Assembly (NCBI GenBank): GCA_018242185.1
Contig: JAFECK010000027.1
Location: 1 to 40,548, forward strand
Direction: 5' to 3'
From: Pseudomonadota bacterium
GTDB lineage: Bacteria; Pseudomonadota; Alphaproteobacteria; Rickettsiales; Midichloriaceae
Length of the DNA stretch: 40,548 bases
Notes under the pieces: model-generated
Seen by the model: the letters and a program-made list of their open reading frames with translations, nothing else
What the model was told of the DNA's origin: nothing
Databases searched by the model: none
Translations under genes and position numbers: made by a program
Part shown: positions 7,177 through 15,820 of the stretch, one piece after another
How positions within the stretch are numbered: position 1 is the first letter of the stretch
Layout of the letters: each line of letters opens with the position of its first letter

Positions 7177-9765
7177 CTAACCGCACTCGCCTGCAGCTTG
7201 TAAAGTATCACTCGTAGCCATAGCACCAGCTTCTACTCTATCATCCTTAATTTCCGGAGTTCCTTGTAATGCACAAACCCTATTCCTGCTAGTGCCTCCC
7301 TTTTCACTTTTGGCCTCATACAGAGCTTTATCAGCCCTTTGTACTATAGATTCCACAGTATCGCCGTGAAAGTATTCAGTCACCCCAATGCTAGTAGTGC
7401 ATTGTTGCGCAGTACCAATGTTTGCATCTATCTCAAACGCTGCATCAGCCACTTCTGTGCGCACCCGTTCGGCTATATCTAAACCCTGCGCTATATCCAC
7501 CCTTGGCATCAACACCATAAACTCATCACCACCCATACGGCAGATAATGTCTAGTGGTCTCACGCCCAACGCTACACGTCGGACAAATTCCTTCAGACAT
7601 GCATCTCCTACCAAGTGCCCATTATTACTGTCGTTAATTTGCTTGAAATGATCTATATCCAGGATTGCGATAGAAAATATTTCGTTGCGTGCAGACGCTG
7701 CAGCTAACATCGCTGCCAAGGTCTCATCTAAGTGTCTGCGGTTATAAACACCCGTGAGTGCGTCTATGCGGGCGTTCTCTTGCTCAAAGGCCAATTTGCC
7801 TTGAGCTTGGTTGAGTTCGGATTTAGTTTCTACCAGCACATCATGGGTTTGTGCTAATTTACACGTAGCCTCAACCAGCTTCTCCTGTTTTTGTAAGTAC
7901 AGCGCTACCGAGGTAACTAGTACTACAACACCGCTTGCTATTATGGTGCCGATCAACGGCACTTGAAATACTTCAATAGCTATAAACAGATTTGTGTAAG
8001 CAACTGCTGTCGCAACTAGAGCAAATAACACCGACCAGTGTTGGCGATAACGTAGTGATAATGCGGTTGTTCCTATAGTGATGGTATATAATAATGGGTT
8101 AGCTGTTCTAAGTGCTATACTTGCAATCGAGCTGATTAAGCACATCACAGCTAAACCACTACTTATCCTATAAGTCATACTCTCAGTGCCGCCGTATATA
8201 TGCAGTACCAACACCAACATACAAGCTAGGAATGAAATAACAATGCTTAGCTCAGGGGCTAGCCAGATAGAGCTTAAATGTAGGTGTATAAAAGTAGTAA
8301 TAGACCCAAGAGCTAAAACCAGACCAAAGAAGCCGGGGCTTAATTTTTTGTATTCTGGTAGCTGCATCAGCGGCGTACCATCATCTTTGTAAAAACTCCA
8401 GCTCTTACGCCAAGTAAGGCCAATTGTGCTGCCAATTAAACCAAAGAGTAGCGCGATAAAGCCAAATTCTCCCTCTATGTAAGCGCCAAAGAAGACTGCT
8501 GCTGTGCCGACCCAAACTGATCGTTTATAGTCCTTTTCGGTAAATTTATAGCCAAGGAAACCAAGTATTAGCTGTACTAAAATGAGAGGCTCTGTAAAAC
8601 AAAGGCTAATAAGTAAAACTGGTAATACGCTATCACCGCATAATGCAGCAAACGCCGACATGCTTCCTAGCAAGATGGTAACACAACGTGCAACCAGAAC
8701 CTGCTTCGTGATCATGTATTTTCTGGCAAGCAGCTGGGTTATTACAACAGCGCCAGAGTTCAGCCAAGAATCAGCGGTAGACATTGTTACAGATAGCACT
8801 CCCATTACTATGGCCATAATCAGCAATGGATGTAGGTTTTGCTTTATAATTTCGAATAAACCAACTTTTGTTAATATGCCATCTCCAGTCATAGGCATGA
8901 GCAGTATTGCTATCCCACTAATGGTTACAACTACAAAAAGATCTAACAGTCCTGTGTAGTGGAAAGCTTTACGTAGCTGAGCGTCAGAGCCGCTGATTAA
9001 GATTCTTTGTATAAAAGGCGCACCAGCACCAATAGGGTTGAAAGCACATATTATCATGCCTAAAACGGTGAGAGTTGTTTTTATGTCATACGGCATTATC
9101 CACGTTTTGCCCTCTGGCAGAGTTTGCCAGAAATCTGGCTGATATGACATCTTCTGTGCTGCTACAACAAAAATTATAGAAACTACTGCCAAAAACAATA
9201 TAGCTTGCATCAAATCTGTCAATATGACCGCCTTTATACCGCCAGATGCTGAATATAGAGTTACCATGATAGCGCCGCATAGGGTGCCGACAGCATGTGA
9301 CACACCGAAAAAATATTGCATGACATAGCCAACGACTATTACCTGAATTGCTACAAAGCCTATGCTTGAGATAACGTTCACCATGTTGGAAGCTGAGCGG
9401 CCATAATTGCCATATAATTTTTCCATCACATCAGCTTGGCTCAAGCAATCGGTGGCAAACCTTCCTACATTATTGCAAAAGACCAGTTTAGTTATGTACC
9501 AACGACACACTCCAAATAAGGTGATTACAGCTGCTACAATGCCTATGTTATTCACTTGTTCTATAAGCCCAAGGGTGGAGCCAGCTCCGAGATGCGTTGC
9601 GTAAATAGTAGCCACCAATAAAGCTGTGTTAATTTTATCATAACCAAGAGCAAACGATCGTAAGTCTCTAATATTTGCCGCGTTCCAGAAACCTATTACA
9701 ACACACAGCAGCATATAGCCGAAAACCGCTGTGCCCATGACCTGTTCTACAGTGATATAGTGCAT
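7177..9765 (-). CDS. Sodium/solute symporter (SSS family) fused to a diguanylate cyclase (GGDEF) domain
   Basis: This 862-aa protein has three parts. Residues 1 to about 450 are an SSS-type transporter (TIYATHLGAGSTLGLIEQVN, later GVLSVTMSTADSWLNSGAVV, the conserved sodium-site region). Residues about 465-620 add a further block of helices. A coiled coil (about 620-655) then leads to a GGDEF domain (about 658-830) with IDALTGVYNRRH, DIDHFKQIND and an intact GGDEF at 745-749. An RxxD inhibitory I-site (RPLD, 736-739) lies exactly five residues before GGDEF, so both c-di-GMP synthesis and product inhibition are predicted. The architecture recalls SSS-histidine-kinase receptors such as CbrA, with the kinase replaced by a cyclase; substrate sensing coupled to c-di-GMP is inference. 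GAGG lies about 8 nt before the ATG. Confidence 0.88.
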   Translation of the reverse strand: MHYITVEQVMGTAVFGYMLLCVVIGFWNAANIRDLRSFALGYDKINTALLVATIYATHLGAGSTLGLIEQVNNIGIVAAVITLFGVCRWYITKLVFCNNVGRFATDCLSQADVMEKLYGNYGRSASNMVNVISSIGFVAIQVIVVGYVMQYFFGVSHAVGTLCGAIMVTLYSASGGIKAVILTDLMQAILFLAVVSIIFVVAAQKMSYQPDFWQTLPEGKTWIMPYDIKTTLTVLGMIICAFNPIGAGAPFIQRILISGSDAQLRKAFHYTGLLDLFVVVTISGIAILLMPMTGDGILTKVGLFEIIKQNLHPLLIMAIVMGVLSVTMSTADSWLNSGAVVITQLLARKYMITKQVLVARCVTILLGSMSAFAALCGDSVLPVLLISLCFTEPLILVQLILGFLGYKFTEKDYKRSVWVGTAAVFFGAYIEGEFGFIALLFGLIGSTIGLTWRKSWSFYKDDGTPLMQLPEYKKLSPGFFGLVLALGSITTFIHLHLSSIWLAPELSIVISFLACMLVLVLHIYGGTESMTYRISSGLAVMCLISSIASIALRTANPLLYTITIGTTALSLRYRQHWSVLFALVATAVAYTNLFIAIEVFQVPLIGTIIASGVVVLVTSVALYLQKQEKLVEATCKLAQTHDVLVETKSELNQAQGKLAFEQENARIDALTGVYNRRHLDETLAAMLAAASARNEIFSIAILDIDHFKQINDSNNGHLVGDACLKEFVRRVALGVRPLDIICRMGGDEFMVLMPRVDIAQGLDIAERVRTEVADAAFEIDANIGTAQQCTTSIGVTEYFHGDTVESIVQRADKALYEAKSEKGGTSRNRVCALQGTPEIKDDRVEAGAMATSDTLQAAGECG

Positions 9766-9797
9766 ATAAATTCCTCATATTTGATAAACTTATAGCT

Positions 9798-9826
9798 ACT
9801 TTACGTGCATTGCTTTGACAAGTCAA
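9798..9826 (-). promoter_or_regulatory. Sigma-70-like promoter for the symporter-GGDEF gene
   Basis: On the minus strand TTGACT (9826-9821) and TAAAGT (9803-9798) are 17 bp apart. The -35 box forms half of a small inverted repeat, TTGAC-AA-GTCAA (9815-9826 on the plus strand), which could bind a regulator. The predicted leader is about 25 nt. Confidence 0.4.
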
Positions 9827-9923
9827 TAAAAAGTCTTTGTACCGTTAATATATTAAAGTTATTGCAATAATTGCAGTTTATGTGTGTGCATTCTGTGCAT
9901 TCAGCATTTTCTTATGTCCACTA

Positions 9924-11420
9924 CTACCCGAATACTTTTGCTATCCAGGCATCCAGCAAACGCACGCCAAAACCGGTGGCCCCTTTTGGTGCAAGTGGTG
10001 TACCATTTTTTGCCCATGCCATGCCTGCTATATCGATATGTGCCCATATTTTGTCCTTTTGAATGAAGCGCTGCAGAAACTGTGCGGCCGTTATAGCACC
10101 GCCACCACGCCCAGTACCGCTGTTACGGACATCAGCGATCTCCGAATTGATTTGCTGATCATAGTATTCTCCCATAGGTAAGCGCCAAACGGCTTCCCCT
10201 GTTTCTTCTCCAGCAGTATATAGTTGCTGCGCAAGCGTATCATCATTGGCAAATAGCCCAGCATGACCTTCTCCAAGCGCAATGACCACAGCTCCTGTGA
10301 GTGTAGCCAGGTCTACGATAATCCGCGGGTTATAGCTTGTTTGTGTGTACCACAACACATCTGCTAGAACCAAACGCCCTTCTGCATCAGTATTTTCAAC
10401 CTCTATAGTTTGACCTGACATACTACACACAACATCTGAAGGACGCTGAGCAGTGCCGGATGGCATGTTCTCAACGAGGCCAACAGCGCCAATTACATGC
10501 GCTTTAGCTTTGCGGCGTGCCAATGTATGCATTAATCCTACGACAGTAGCAGCACCTGCCATATCGTATTTCATATCAGCGATGCCGCTGGCAGTGCTTT
10601 TCAAATTAATACCGCCGCTGTCGAAGCACACGCCTTTGCCAACTATTGCAATAGGTTTCTCTTTGCTCTTGCCAACGCCGTTCCACTCCATAATAACTGT
10701 ATATGGCTCTTTGGCGCTGCCTTGCGCCACGCCAAGCAAAGTATGCATGCCAAGCTTTTTCATCATTTTTTGGTCTAGTACTGTTATCTTCACTCCTAGC
10801 TTCTTGAGCTTTTTACACTCCTCCATAAAGCTTTTTGGATAGATCACATTAGGTGGTTCAGCCACTAAATTACGCGTAAGCACGACTCCTTCCGCGATGC
10901 AGTCGATAGCAGCAAGTTTTTTTTCAGCCGCCTTTGGCTCATTTAACTGTAAATCAATGATTTCTAGATAGAGCTTATTTTTCTCTTTTTTATCTACAAA
11001 GTATTTATCGAAGATATAATTCTTCAGGCGCAGGCCTAGAGCCATGTTGGCAGCTATGTCTGCTTCGTTAATTTTTATGTTGCCAAATGTATCGAGCATT
11101 ATAGATGCTTTTTTTACCTTGAGTGCGTTTAGTTGATCGGCAACCTTAGCTCCAACCTTTTGCATGGATAGCTCGTTGCACTTATCGAGTTCTCCTATGC
11201 CAACTAGTACTAATACATCAACTCCTGCAATGCTCGGAGCATATATGGTCATACATTGCTTATCGTCTCCAGTGAACACAGGGCTCGCTAGTGCTGCTTT
11301 TTTAATAGCACCATTCGTATCTAGTTGCGCTAAGTTGCTGCCAAAAGTGAGATTGGCACCTACAAGACACACAATGACTTCGCATTGTGGTTTAGTTGCT
11401 TTGCTGAAGTTTATCTTCAT
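9924..11420 (-). CDS. pepA: Leucyl aminopeptidase (M17 family)
   Basis: M17 aminopeptidases remove N-terminal residues from peptides in the cytoplasm using two metal ions. The signature NTDAEGR is at residues 343-349. The metal-binding lysine and aspartate stretch GKGVCFDSGGINLK and DMAGAATVVGLM come before it, and SGTGRGGGAITAAQFL after it. Length is 498 aa, normal for the family. The start at 11420 is set by GGAGG four nt upstream (GGAGGAATACC-ATG); an in-frame extension to 11459 lies inside ampG. It overlaps the 3' end of ampG by 29 nt and closes the metG-ampG-pepA operon. Pairing with AmpG could serve turnover of imported muropeptides or peptides, but this is inference. Confidence 0.95.
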   Translation of the reverse strand: MKINFSKATKPQCEVIVCLVGANLTFGSNLAQLDTNGAIKKAALASPVFTGDDKQCMTIYAPSIAGVDVLVLVGIGELDKCNELSMQKVGAKVADQLNALKVKKASIMLDTFGNIKINEADIAANMALGLRLKNYIFDKYFVDKKEKNKLYLEIIDLQLNEPKAAEKKLAAIDCIAEGVVLTRNLVAEPPNVIYPKSFMEECKKLKKLGVKITVLDQKMMKKLGMHTLLGVAQGSAKEPYTVIMEWNGVGKSKEKPIAIVGKGVCFDSGGINLKSTASGIADMKYDMAGAATVVGLMHTLARRKAKAHVIGAVGLVENMPSGTAQRPSDVVCSMSGQTIEVENTDAEGRLVLADVLWYTQTSYNPRIIVDLATLTGAVVIALGEGHAGLFANDDTLAQQLYTAGEETGEAVWRLPMGEYYDQQINSEIADVRNSGTGRGGGAITAAQFLQRFIQKDKIWAHIDIAGMAWAKNGTPLAPKGATGFGVRLLDAWIAKVFG

Positions 11421-12711
11421 GGTATTCCTCCATCTTGAATTGTCGTCTAAAAATTTCACATGCCATAATTAATGCCGGAATGTTCAGTATGGCGGAAATG
11501 ATAAAAAAGGCAACCCAGCCAAAATATACGGCTGCGAATCCTGAAGTTGTTGGCAGCATTACTCTGGCCATGGAATCAAGGCTGCTCAGCAGGGCATACT
11601 GCGTGGCAGTGAACTGCTTGCTACATAGATGACTGACATAACCAACCAATGCGGCGGTTCCTATTCCTCCTGTTATGTTTTCTACTGTAATAGTCAGTAC
11701 TAATGCTGAAACGTTATGCCCAGCGTAATACTGGAATATGAAGACGAGGTTTGAAAGGGTCTGCACTATTAAGCCAACTATGAGAGAGCGGGCATATCCT
11801 TGAGTTTTTACCATGTAACCGCCCAAAATGGTGCCAAACATACTGGCGAAAAATCCGTATGACTTAACGTATGTAGCGAGTTCTAGTTTAGTGAAGCCGG
11901 TATCTAATAAAAATGGCGTTGTCATAACGCCTAGAAAAGCATCTCCTAGCTTATATCCAACCACCATGACCAGAATAAGTACTGGATGTTTGCGTTGGAA
12001 GAAATCTTCTAACGGCTCTAAAAATGCGGTTTTGACCCAAATAAGTATGTTTTGATGTTTTGGAGTTGAGGTTTGTGTTTGATCTTCTTTCAGCCAAAGA
12101 GTGGCGATGATGCCTATGCTCATCAATGCTGACATATAAAAGAACGCTATTTCCCATGATAGTATATGTGCGATATATAAAGCTCCAGCTGAGGTAGCTA
12201 GCATTCCAATGCGATAGCCGAGTATTTGTACTGTGGCTGTCATAGCTTGGTCTCTATCATTGGATAGTTCGATACGGAAAGCGTCCACGATGATGTCCTG
12301 AGTAGCAGAAAAGAAAACAGTGAAAGAGATCATCATTGCTAAAAACCAAGGATCATTTTGTGGGTTTATTTGGCCACATAAAGCGATCAAAACCATAATT
12401 ATGGGTTGGATAATAATTAGCCAACTGCGGCGCTTACCCATTAGTTTCGTCAATATTGGTATATTGATATTATCAATGAATGGCGCCCAAAGAAATTTGA
12501 AGGAGTAGGGTAGGGCTACGGCGCTAAAGAGGCCAATAGCTTGGAGGTCGAGTTGGTTATCCCAAAGATGCGCTGAGAGAGTACCCAGGCTTATGGGCAA
12601 TATCATGCCGCTAGAAAAGCCTAACATGAGTATTTTAAGCATTTGTAGAGTGAAATAAGCTTTCCAGGCTTCTATGTTCATACCCCATATACTTTGTTTA
12701 TTTATACTCAT
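11392..12711 (-). CDS. ampG: AmpG-type MFS transporter
   Basis: The 439-aa protein has about 12 membrane helices with MFS features. The N-terminal ILMLGFSSGMILPISLGTLS and FKFLWAPFIDNINIPIL-GKRRSW loop are typical of AmpG muropeptide (anhydro-MurNAc peptide) permeases and of the expanded AmpG-like paralogs of Rickettsiales. The substrate cannot be told from sequence. The ATG at 12711 overlaps the metG stop (ATGA), so translation is probably coupled, and the 3' end overlaps pepA. Confidence 0.85.
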   Translation of the reverse strand: MSINKQSIWGMNIEAWKAYFTLQMLKILMLGFSSGMILPISLGTLSAHLWDNQLDLQAIGLFSAVALPYSFKFLWAPFIDNINIPILTKLMGKRRSWLIIIQPIIMVLIALCGQINPQNDPWFLAMMISFTVFFSATQDIIVDAFRIELSNDRDQAMTATVQILGYRIGMLATSAGALYIAHILSWEIAFFYMSALMSIGIIATLWLKEDQTQTSTPKHQNILIWVKTAFLEPLEDFFQRKHPVLILVMVVGYKLGDAFLGVMTTPFLLDTGFTKLELATYVKSYGFFASMFGTILGGYMVKTQGYARSLIVGLIVQTLSNLVFIFQYYAGHNVSALVLTITVENITGGIGTAALVGYVSHLCSKQFTATQYALLSSLDSMARVMLPTTSGFAAVYFGWVAFFIISAILNIPALIMACEIFRRQFKMEEYHEDKLQQSN

Positions 12712-14201
12712 TGTATTCTCATAAATACAGGCGTAGGTGGGACCAGTTGCTGGCCAGAGATGAGTTTTTTGTCTGCACTAGCATCAGCGAAGCTCGACTG
12801 CTTAACTTCTAACTGTGCAAGGAGCTTGGTAGCTGAATCAGGTACGATTGGTTGCAGTGCAATGCCGATGATGCGCATAGTCTCAAGCAGAACGTATAAC
12901 ACAGTCTGCATGCGTGCATTATCAGTTTTGCGTAGCTCCCAGAAGGGATTACGGGACACATACTCATTAGCTGCATTCCCAAGCTCAACGACATGTCCGA
13001 TTGCTAAGTTCAAGCCCTGGGTCTCCATTTCTTGACGCATCTTGTCTATTAGGCTGTAGGCTTGTTCTAATAAGACTCTATCTTCAGGCTGTATAGTGCT
13101 GCACTGCGGTATTATGCCGTTATTATGGGCATGAACAAAGGAAGTAACTCGTTGCATTAAATTACCTATGTTATTGGCAAGCTCAGCGTTAATGCGGTTG
13201 ACCAGGGCGGTACGGGAATAATTACCGTCGTTACCAAATGGCACTTCTCGCAACATAAAATAGCGAATGTAATCTACGCCGAATTCTTTTACCAGCTCCA
13301 GTGGGTTGATAACATTGCCTAAAGATTTTGAGATCTTCTCGCCATTATTTGTCCACCAGCCATGTGCAAAGACGCGGTGTGGTACTTCAATGCCGGCGGC
13401 CATCAGAAACGCAGGCCAATAAACGGCGTGAAAGCGCAAGATATCTTTGCCAACTATGTGTAGGTCGCATGGCCAGAACTCTGATTTTTCCTTATCTTCA
13501 AGTGAGGATAGGTAGAAAAATAATGCATCTAGCCATACATACATTACGTGGCCGCTGGCGCCAGGTACAGGGATTCCCCAGGAGAATGAGGTGCGAGACA
13601 CTGATAAGTCTTGCAATCCAGCTTTGACAAAAGAGAGCACCTCATTGCGGCGGCTCTTGGGAAGGATGAAGTCTGGTTGGTCCTCATATAATTGGAGGAG
13701 CTTATCTTGAAAGTTTGATAAGCGGAAGAAATAGCTGGGTTCCTCCACCCACTCTACTTCTGCTCCGGTTGGCGCTTTGCCGTCAACTAATTCATCTTCA
13801 GCATAAAATGCTTCATCACGTACAGCATACCAGCCTGCGTATTTATCTAGGTATATGTGGCCGTTATCAACAAGGCGTTGCCATATGGTGCTAACATAGT
13901 CTTTATGGCGTTTAGCAGAGGTGCGGATAAAATCATCCTCGGTAAAATTCATCACTCTATTAAGATCGCGGAATCTCTGTGATACTAGATCTGTGAACGC
14001 TTGTGGCTCCATTTCAGCTTTTTGTGCTGCCTTTTGGATCTTCAGCCCGTGCTCATCCGTACCAGTAAGGAACAGCACTTTTTTCCCATCTAAACGCATG
14101 AACCTAGCGATAAAATCAGCCGCTGTTGTGGTATAGGCATGGCCTATATGAGGCGAATCATTGACGTAGTAAATAGGGGTGGCAACATAATATTTTGACA
14201 T
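12708..14201 (-). CDS. metG: Methionyl-tRNA synthetase
   Basis: This class Ia synthetase charges tRNA-Met. The N-terminus is MSKYYVATPIYYVNDSP with the HIGH motif at residues 18-21. TGTDEHGLKI follows, then the metal-free connective domain (no zinc-knuckle cysteines), and the signature appears as KISKS in GEKISKSLGNVINP. The C-terminal helical anticodon-binding domain ends near residue 497; the extra C-terminal dimerisation domain of E. coli MetG is absent, as is usual in Alphaproteobacteria. The start at 14201 has AAGAGA upstream; an extension to 14243 is rejected. First gene of the metG-ampG-pepA operon. Confidence 0.96.
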   Translation of the reverse strand: MSKYYVATPIYYVNDSPHIGHAYTTTAADFIARFMRLDGKKVLFLTGTDEHGLKIQKAAQKAEMEPQAFTDLVSQRFRDLNRVMNFTEDDFIRTSAKRHKDYVSTIWQRLVDNGHIYLDKYAGWYAVRDEAFYAEDELVDGKAPTGAEVEWVEEPSYFFRLSNFQDKLLQLYEDQPDFILPKSRRNEVLSFVKAGLQDLSVSRTSFSWGIPVPGASGHVMYVWLDALFFYLSSLEDKEKSEFWPCDLHIVGKDILRFHAVYWPAFLMAAGIEVPHRVFAHGWWTNNGEKISKSLGNVINPLELVKEFGVDYIRYFMLREVPFGNDGNYSRTALVNRINAELANNIGNLMQRVTSFVHAHNNGIIPQCSTIQPEDRVLLEQAYSLIDKMRQEMETQGLNLAIGHVVELGNAANEYVSRNPFWELRKTDNARMQTVLYVLLETMRIIGIALQPIVPDSATKLLAQLEVKQSSFADASADKKLISGQQLVPPTPVFMRIQ

Positions 14202-14233
14202 TTTGTCTCTTAGCACTGGCATTAATTGCACGC

Positions 14234-14294
14234 ACGATAGCATATAAGCTTATGTACATCAACATATTGATGCGCGGCAAAATACGTATATAAT
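14234..14294. promoter_or_regulatory. Divergent metG/xseA promoters with back-to-back -35 boxes
   Basis: Plus strand (xseA): TTGATG 14267-14272, 16-bp spacer, TATAAT 14289-14294. Minus strand (metG): TTGATG 14262-14257, 17-bp spacer, TATCGT 14239-14234. The two -35 boxes form the palindrome CATCAA-CATA-TTGATG (14257-14272), so the polymerases would compete for the site. Confidence 0.55.
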
Positions 14295-14323
14295 GAGCAC
14301 TATGAACTGTACGGGTTTTGGGT

Positions 14324-15742
14324 ATGGATACTGCAGCTTTGGATATATATACCGTTAGTGCAATCGCTAATGCGATTAAGGGGACGATCGAGAAGTCATT
14401 TTCTAATGTGCGGGTGAAGGGTGAGATTAGTGGTTTGAAATATGCTGATTCTGGGCACGTATATTTTAGTCTGAAAGATGAAGGGGCAGTGTTGCATGCT
14501 ATATGTTGGAAAGGTGTGGCATCACGGCTGCCATTTAGATTAGAAGATGGTTTGGAGGTGATATGTTCTGGTGCTATCTCCACTTACCCTGGTCGCTCGG
14601 TTTATCAGATTACTGCTAGCAACATAGAAATAGCTGGAGTAGGAGCGTTGTTAAAGATGTTAGAACAGCGCAAAAAAGCTTTCGCAGCAGAAGGACTTTT
14701 TGATATTAATAGGAAAAAGCCGTTACCATATTTGCCAAAAGTTATAGGAGTGGTGACTTCACCAACAGGTGCTGTGATTCGTGATATTCTCCATCGTATT
14801 AGAGAGCGTTACCCAGTGCATGTCTTGGTTTGGGGGGTGTTGGTGCAAGGGCCTGAAGCGGCTGGGCAGATCGCCAGTGCTATTGCGGGTTTCCATAATT
14901 TACCATCACATATTCCAAGTCCTGATTTGTTGATTGTAGCGCGGGGTGGAGGTTCAGTTGAGGATCTATGGGCGTTTAATGAAGAGGAAGTGGTAAGGGC
15001 AGTAGCGGCGGCGAAGATTCCGATTATTTCAGCGGTGGGGCATGAAACTGATACTACTCTGATAGATTATGTTGCTGATAAGCGGGCGCCAACTCCGACA
15101 GCAGCAGCAGAAATAGCATTGCCGGTGAAACGTGAGTTGGAAGCGAAAGTGCAGCAGCTGCAAGAGCGATTAGCTACGGCGTTACCTAATTTGTTTGCTA
15201 GATACCAGCTGCAGTTGCGCAAGGCGGCCGTAGGGTTGCAGCGGGCACAGCAGATTGTGGACCGTTTAACTAGCCATATGGCGAATGTAGCTTTGCGTCT
15301 TGGCTATTCAATGCAGCGCATGTGGAGCTATAAAAACCAGGTTTATATGGTGGTGATTAATCGCATCCAGCCGCATAAGCTTGAGGTATTATTAGCGCAG
15401 CGCACCCATGCATTGGTGCATACTGCCACTCGTTTGCATTCACGTATGAAATCTGTAGTCGACGCATTTGCCGCACGTTTTGTCCTTTCAGGCACTCTGC
15501 TGGAGAGTTATCATTATCACAAAGTGTTAGCGCGCGGTTTTGCGATTGTTCGTAATAAAACGGGGAAGGTAGTGCGTGCTGTGGGGCAGGCGATCGCTGC
15601 GGGTGCGGTTAATATAGAGTTCGCCGATGGCAGTTGTAATGCGACTATTGAAGAGGGAGTGCGAGTAGTGGCACCGGAGAAGAAAACGTCGCGAGAGCGA
15701 GATAAACAAGTGGACGCCAAGCAGCAGCACCTGCAGTTTTGA
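14324..15742 (+). CDS. xseA: Exodeoxyribonuclease VII large subunit
   Basis: ExoVII degrades single-stranded DNA in both directions and works in repair. The N-terminal OB fold (VRVKGEISGLKYADSGHVYF, then LKDEGAVLHAICWKG) is followed by the catalytic domain with GVVTSPTGAVIRDILHRIRE, VARGGGSVEDLWAFNEE and SAVGHETDTTLIDYVADKRA. A long helical region and a C-terminal HKVLARGFAIVRNKTGKVV segment complete it. Length (about 472 aa) is normal. The ATG at 14324 is preferred over a TTG at 14318. The small subunit gene xseB is not in this window. Confidence 0.95.
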   Translation: MDTAALDIYTVSAIANAIKGTIEKSFSNVRVKGEISGLKYADSGHVYFSLKDEGAVLHAICWKGVASRLPFRLEDGLEVICSGAISTYPGRSVYQITASNIEIAGVGALLKMLEQRKKAFAAEGLFDINRKKPLPYLPKVIGVVTSPTGAVIRDILHRIRERYPVHVLVWGVLVQGPEAAGQIASAIAGFHNLPSHIPSPDLLIVARGGGSVEDLWAFNEEEVVRAVAAAKIPIISAVGHETDTTLIDYVADKRAPTPTAAAEIALPVKRELEAKVQQLQERLATALPNLFARYQLQLRKAAVGLQRAQQIVDRLTSHMANVALRLGYSMQRMWSYKNQVYMVVINRIQPHKLEVLLAQRTHALVHTATRLHSRMKSVVDAFAARFVLSGTLLESYHYHKVLARGFAIVRNKTGKVVRAVGQAIAAGAVNIEFADGSCNATIEEGVRVVAPEKKTSRERDKQVDAKQQHLQF

Positions 15743-15820
15743 TGTTGAAAGAGCAGAGTGATGATGCGTTATTTTCTTAATTCCTCACACTACTTCACAA
15801 ACGAAGTGCACACGGCGCCG

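Noticed and set aside
8582-8959. 125-codon plus-strand frame
   Set aside because: Antisense shadow of the symporter-GGDEF gene, no family features.
14158-14583. 141-codon minus-strand frame across the metG/xseA promoter region
   Set aside because: It overlaps the divergent promoters and the coding starts of both well-supported genes.
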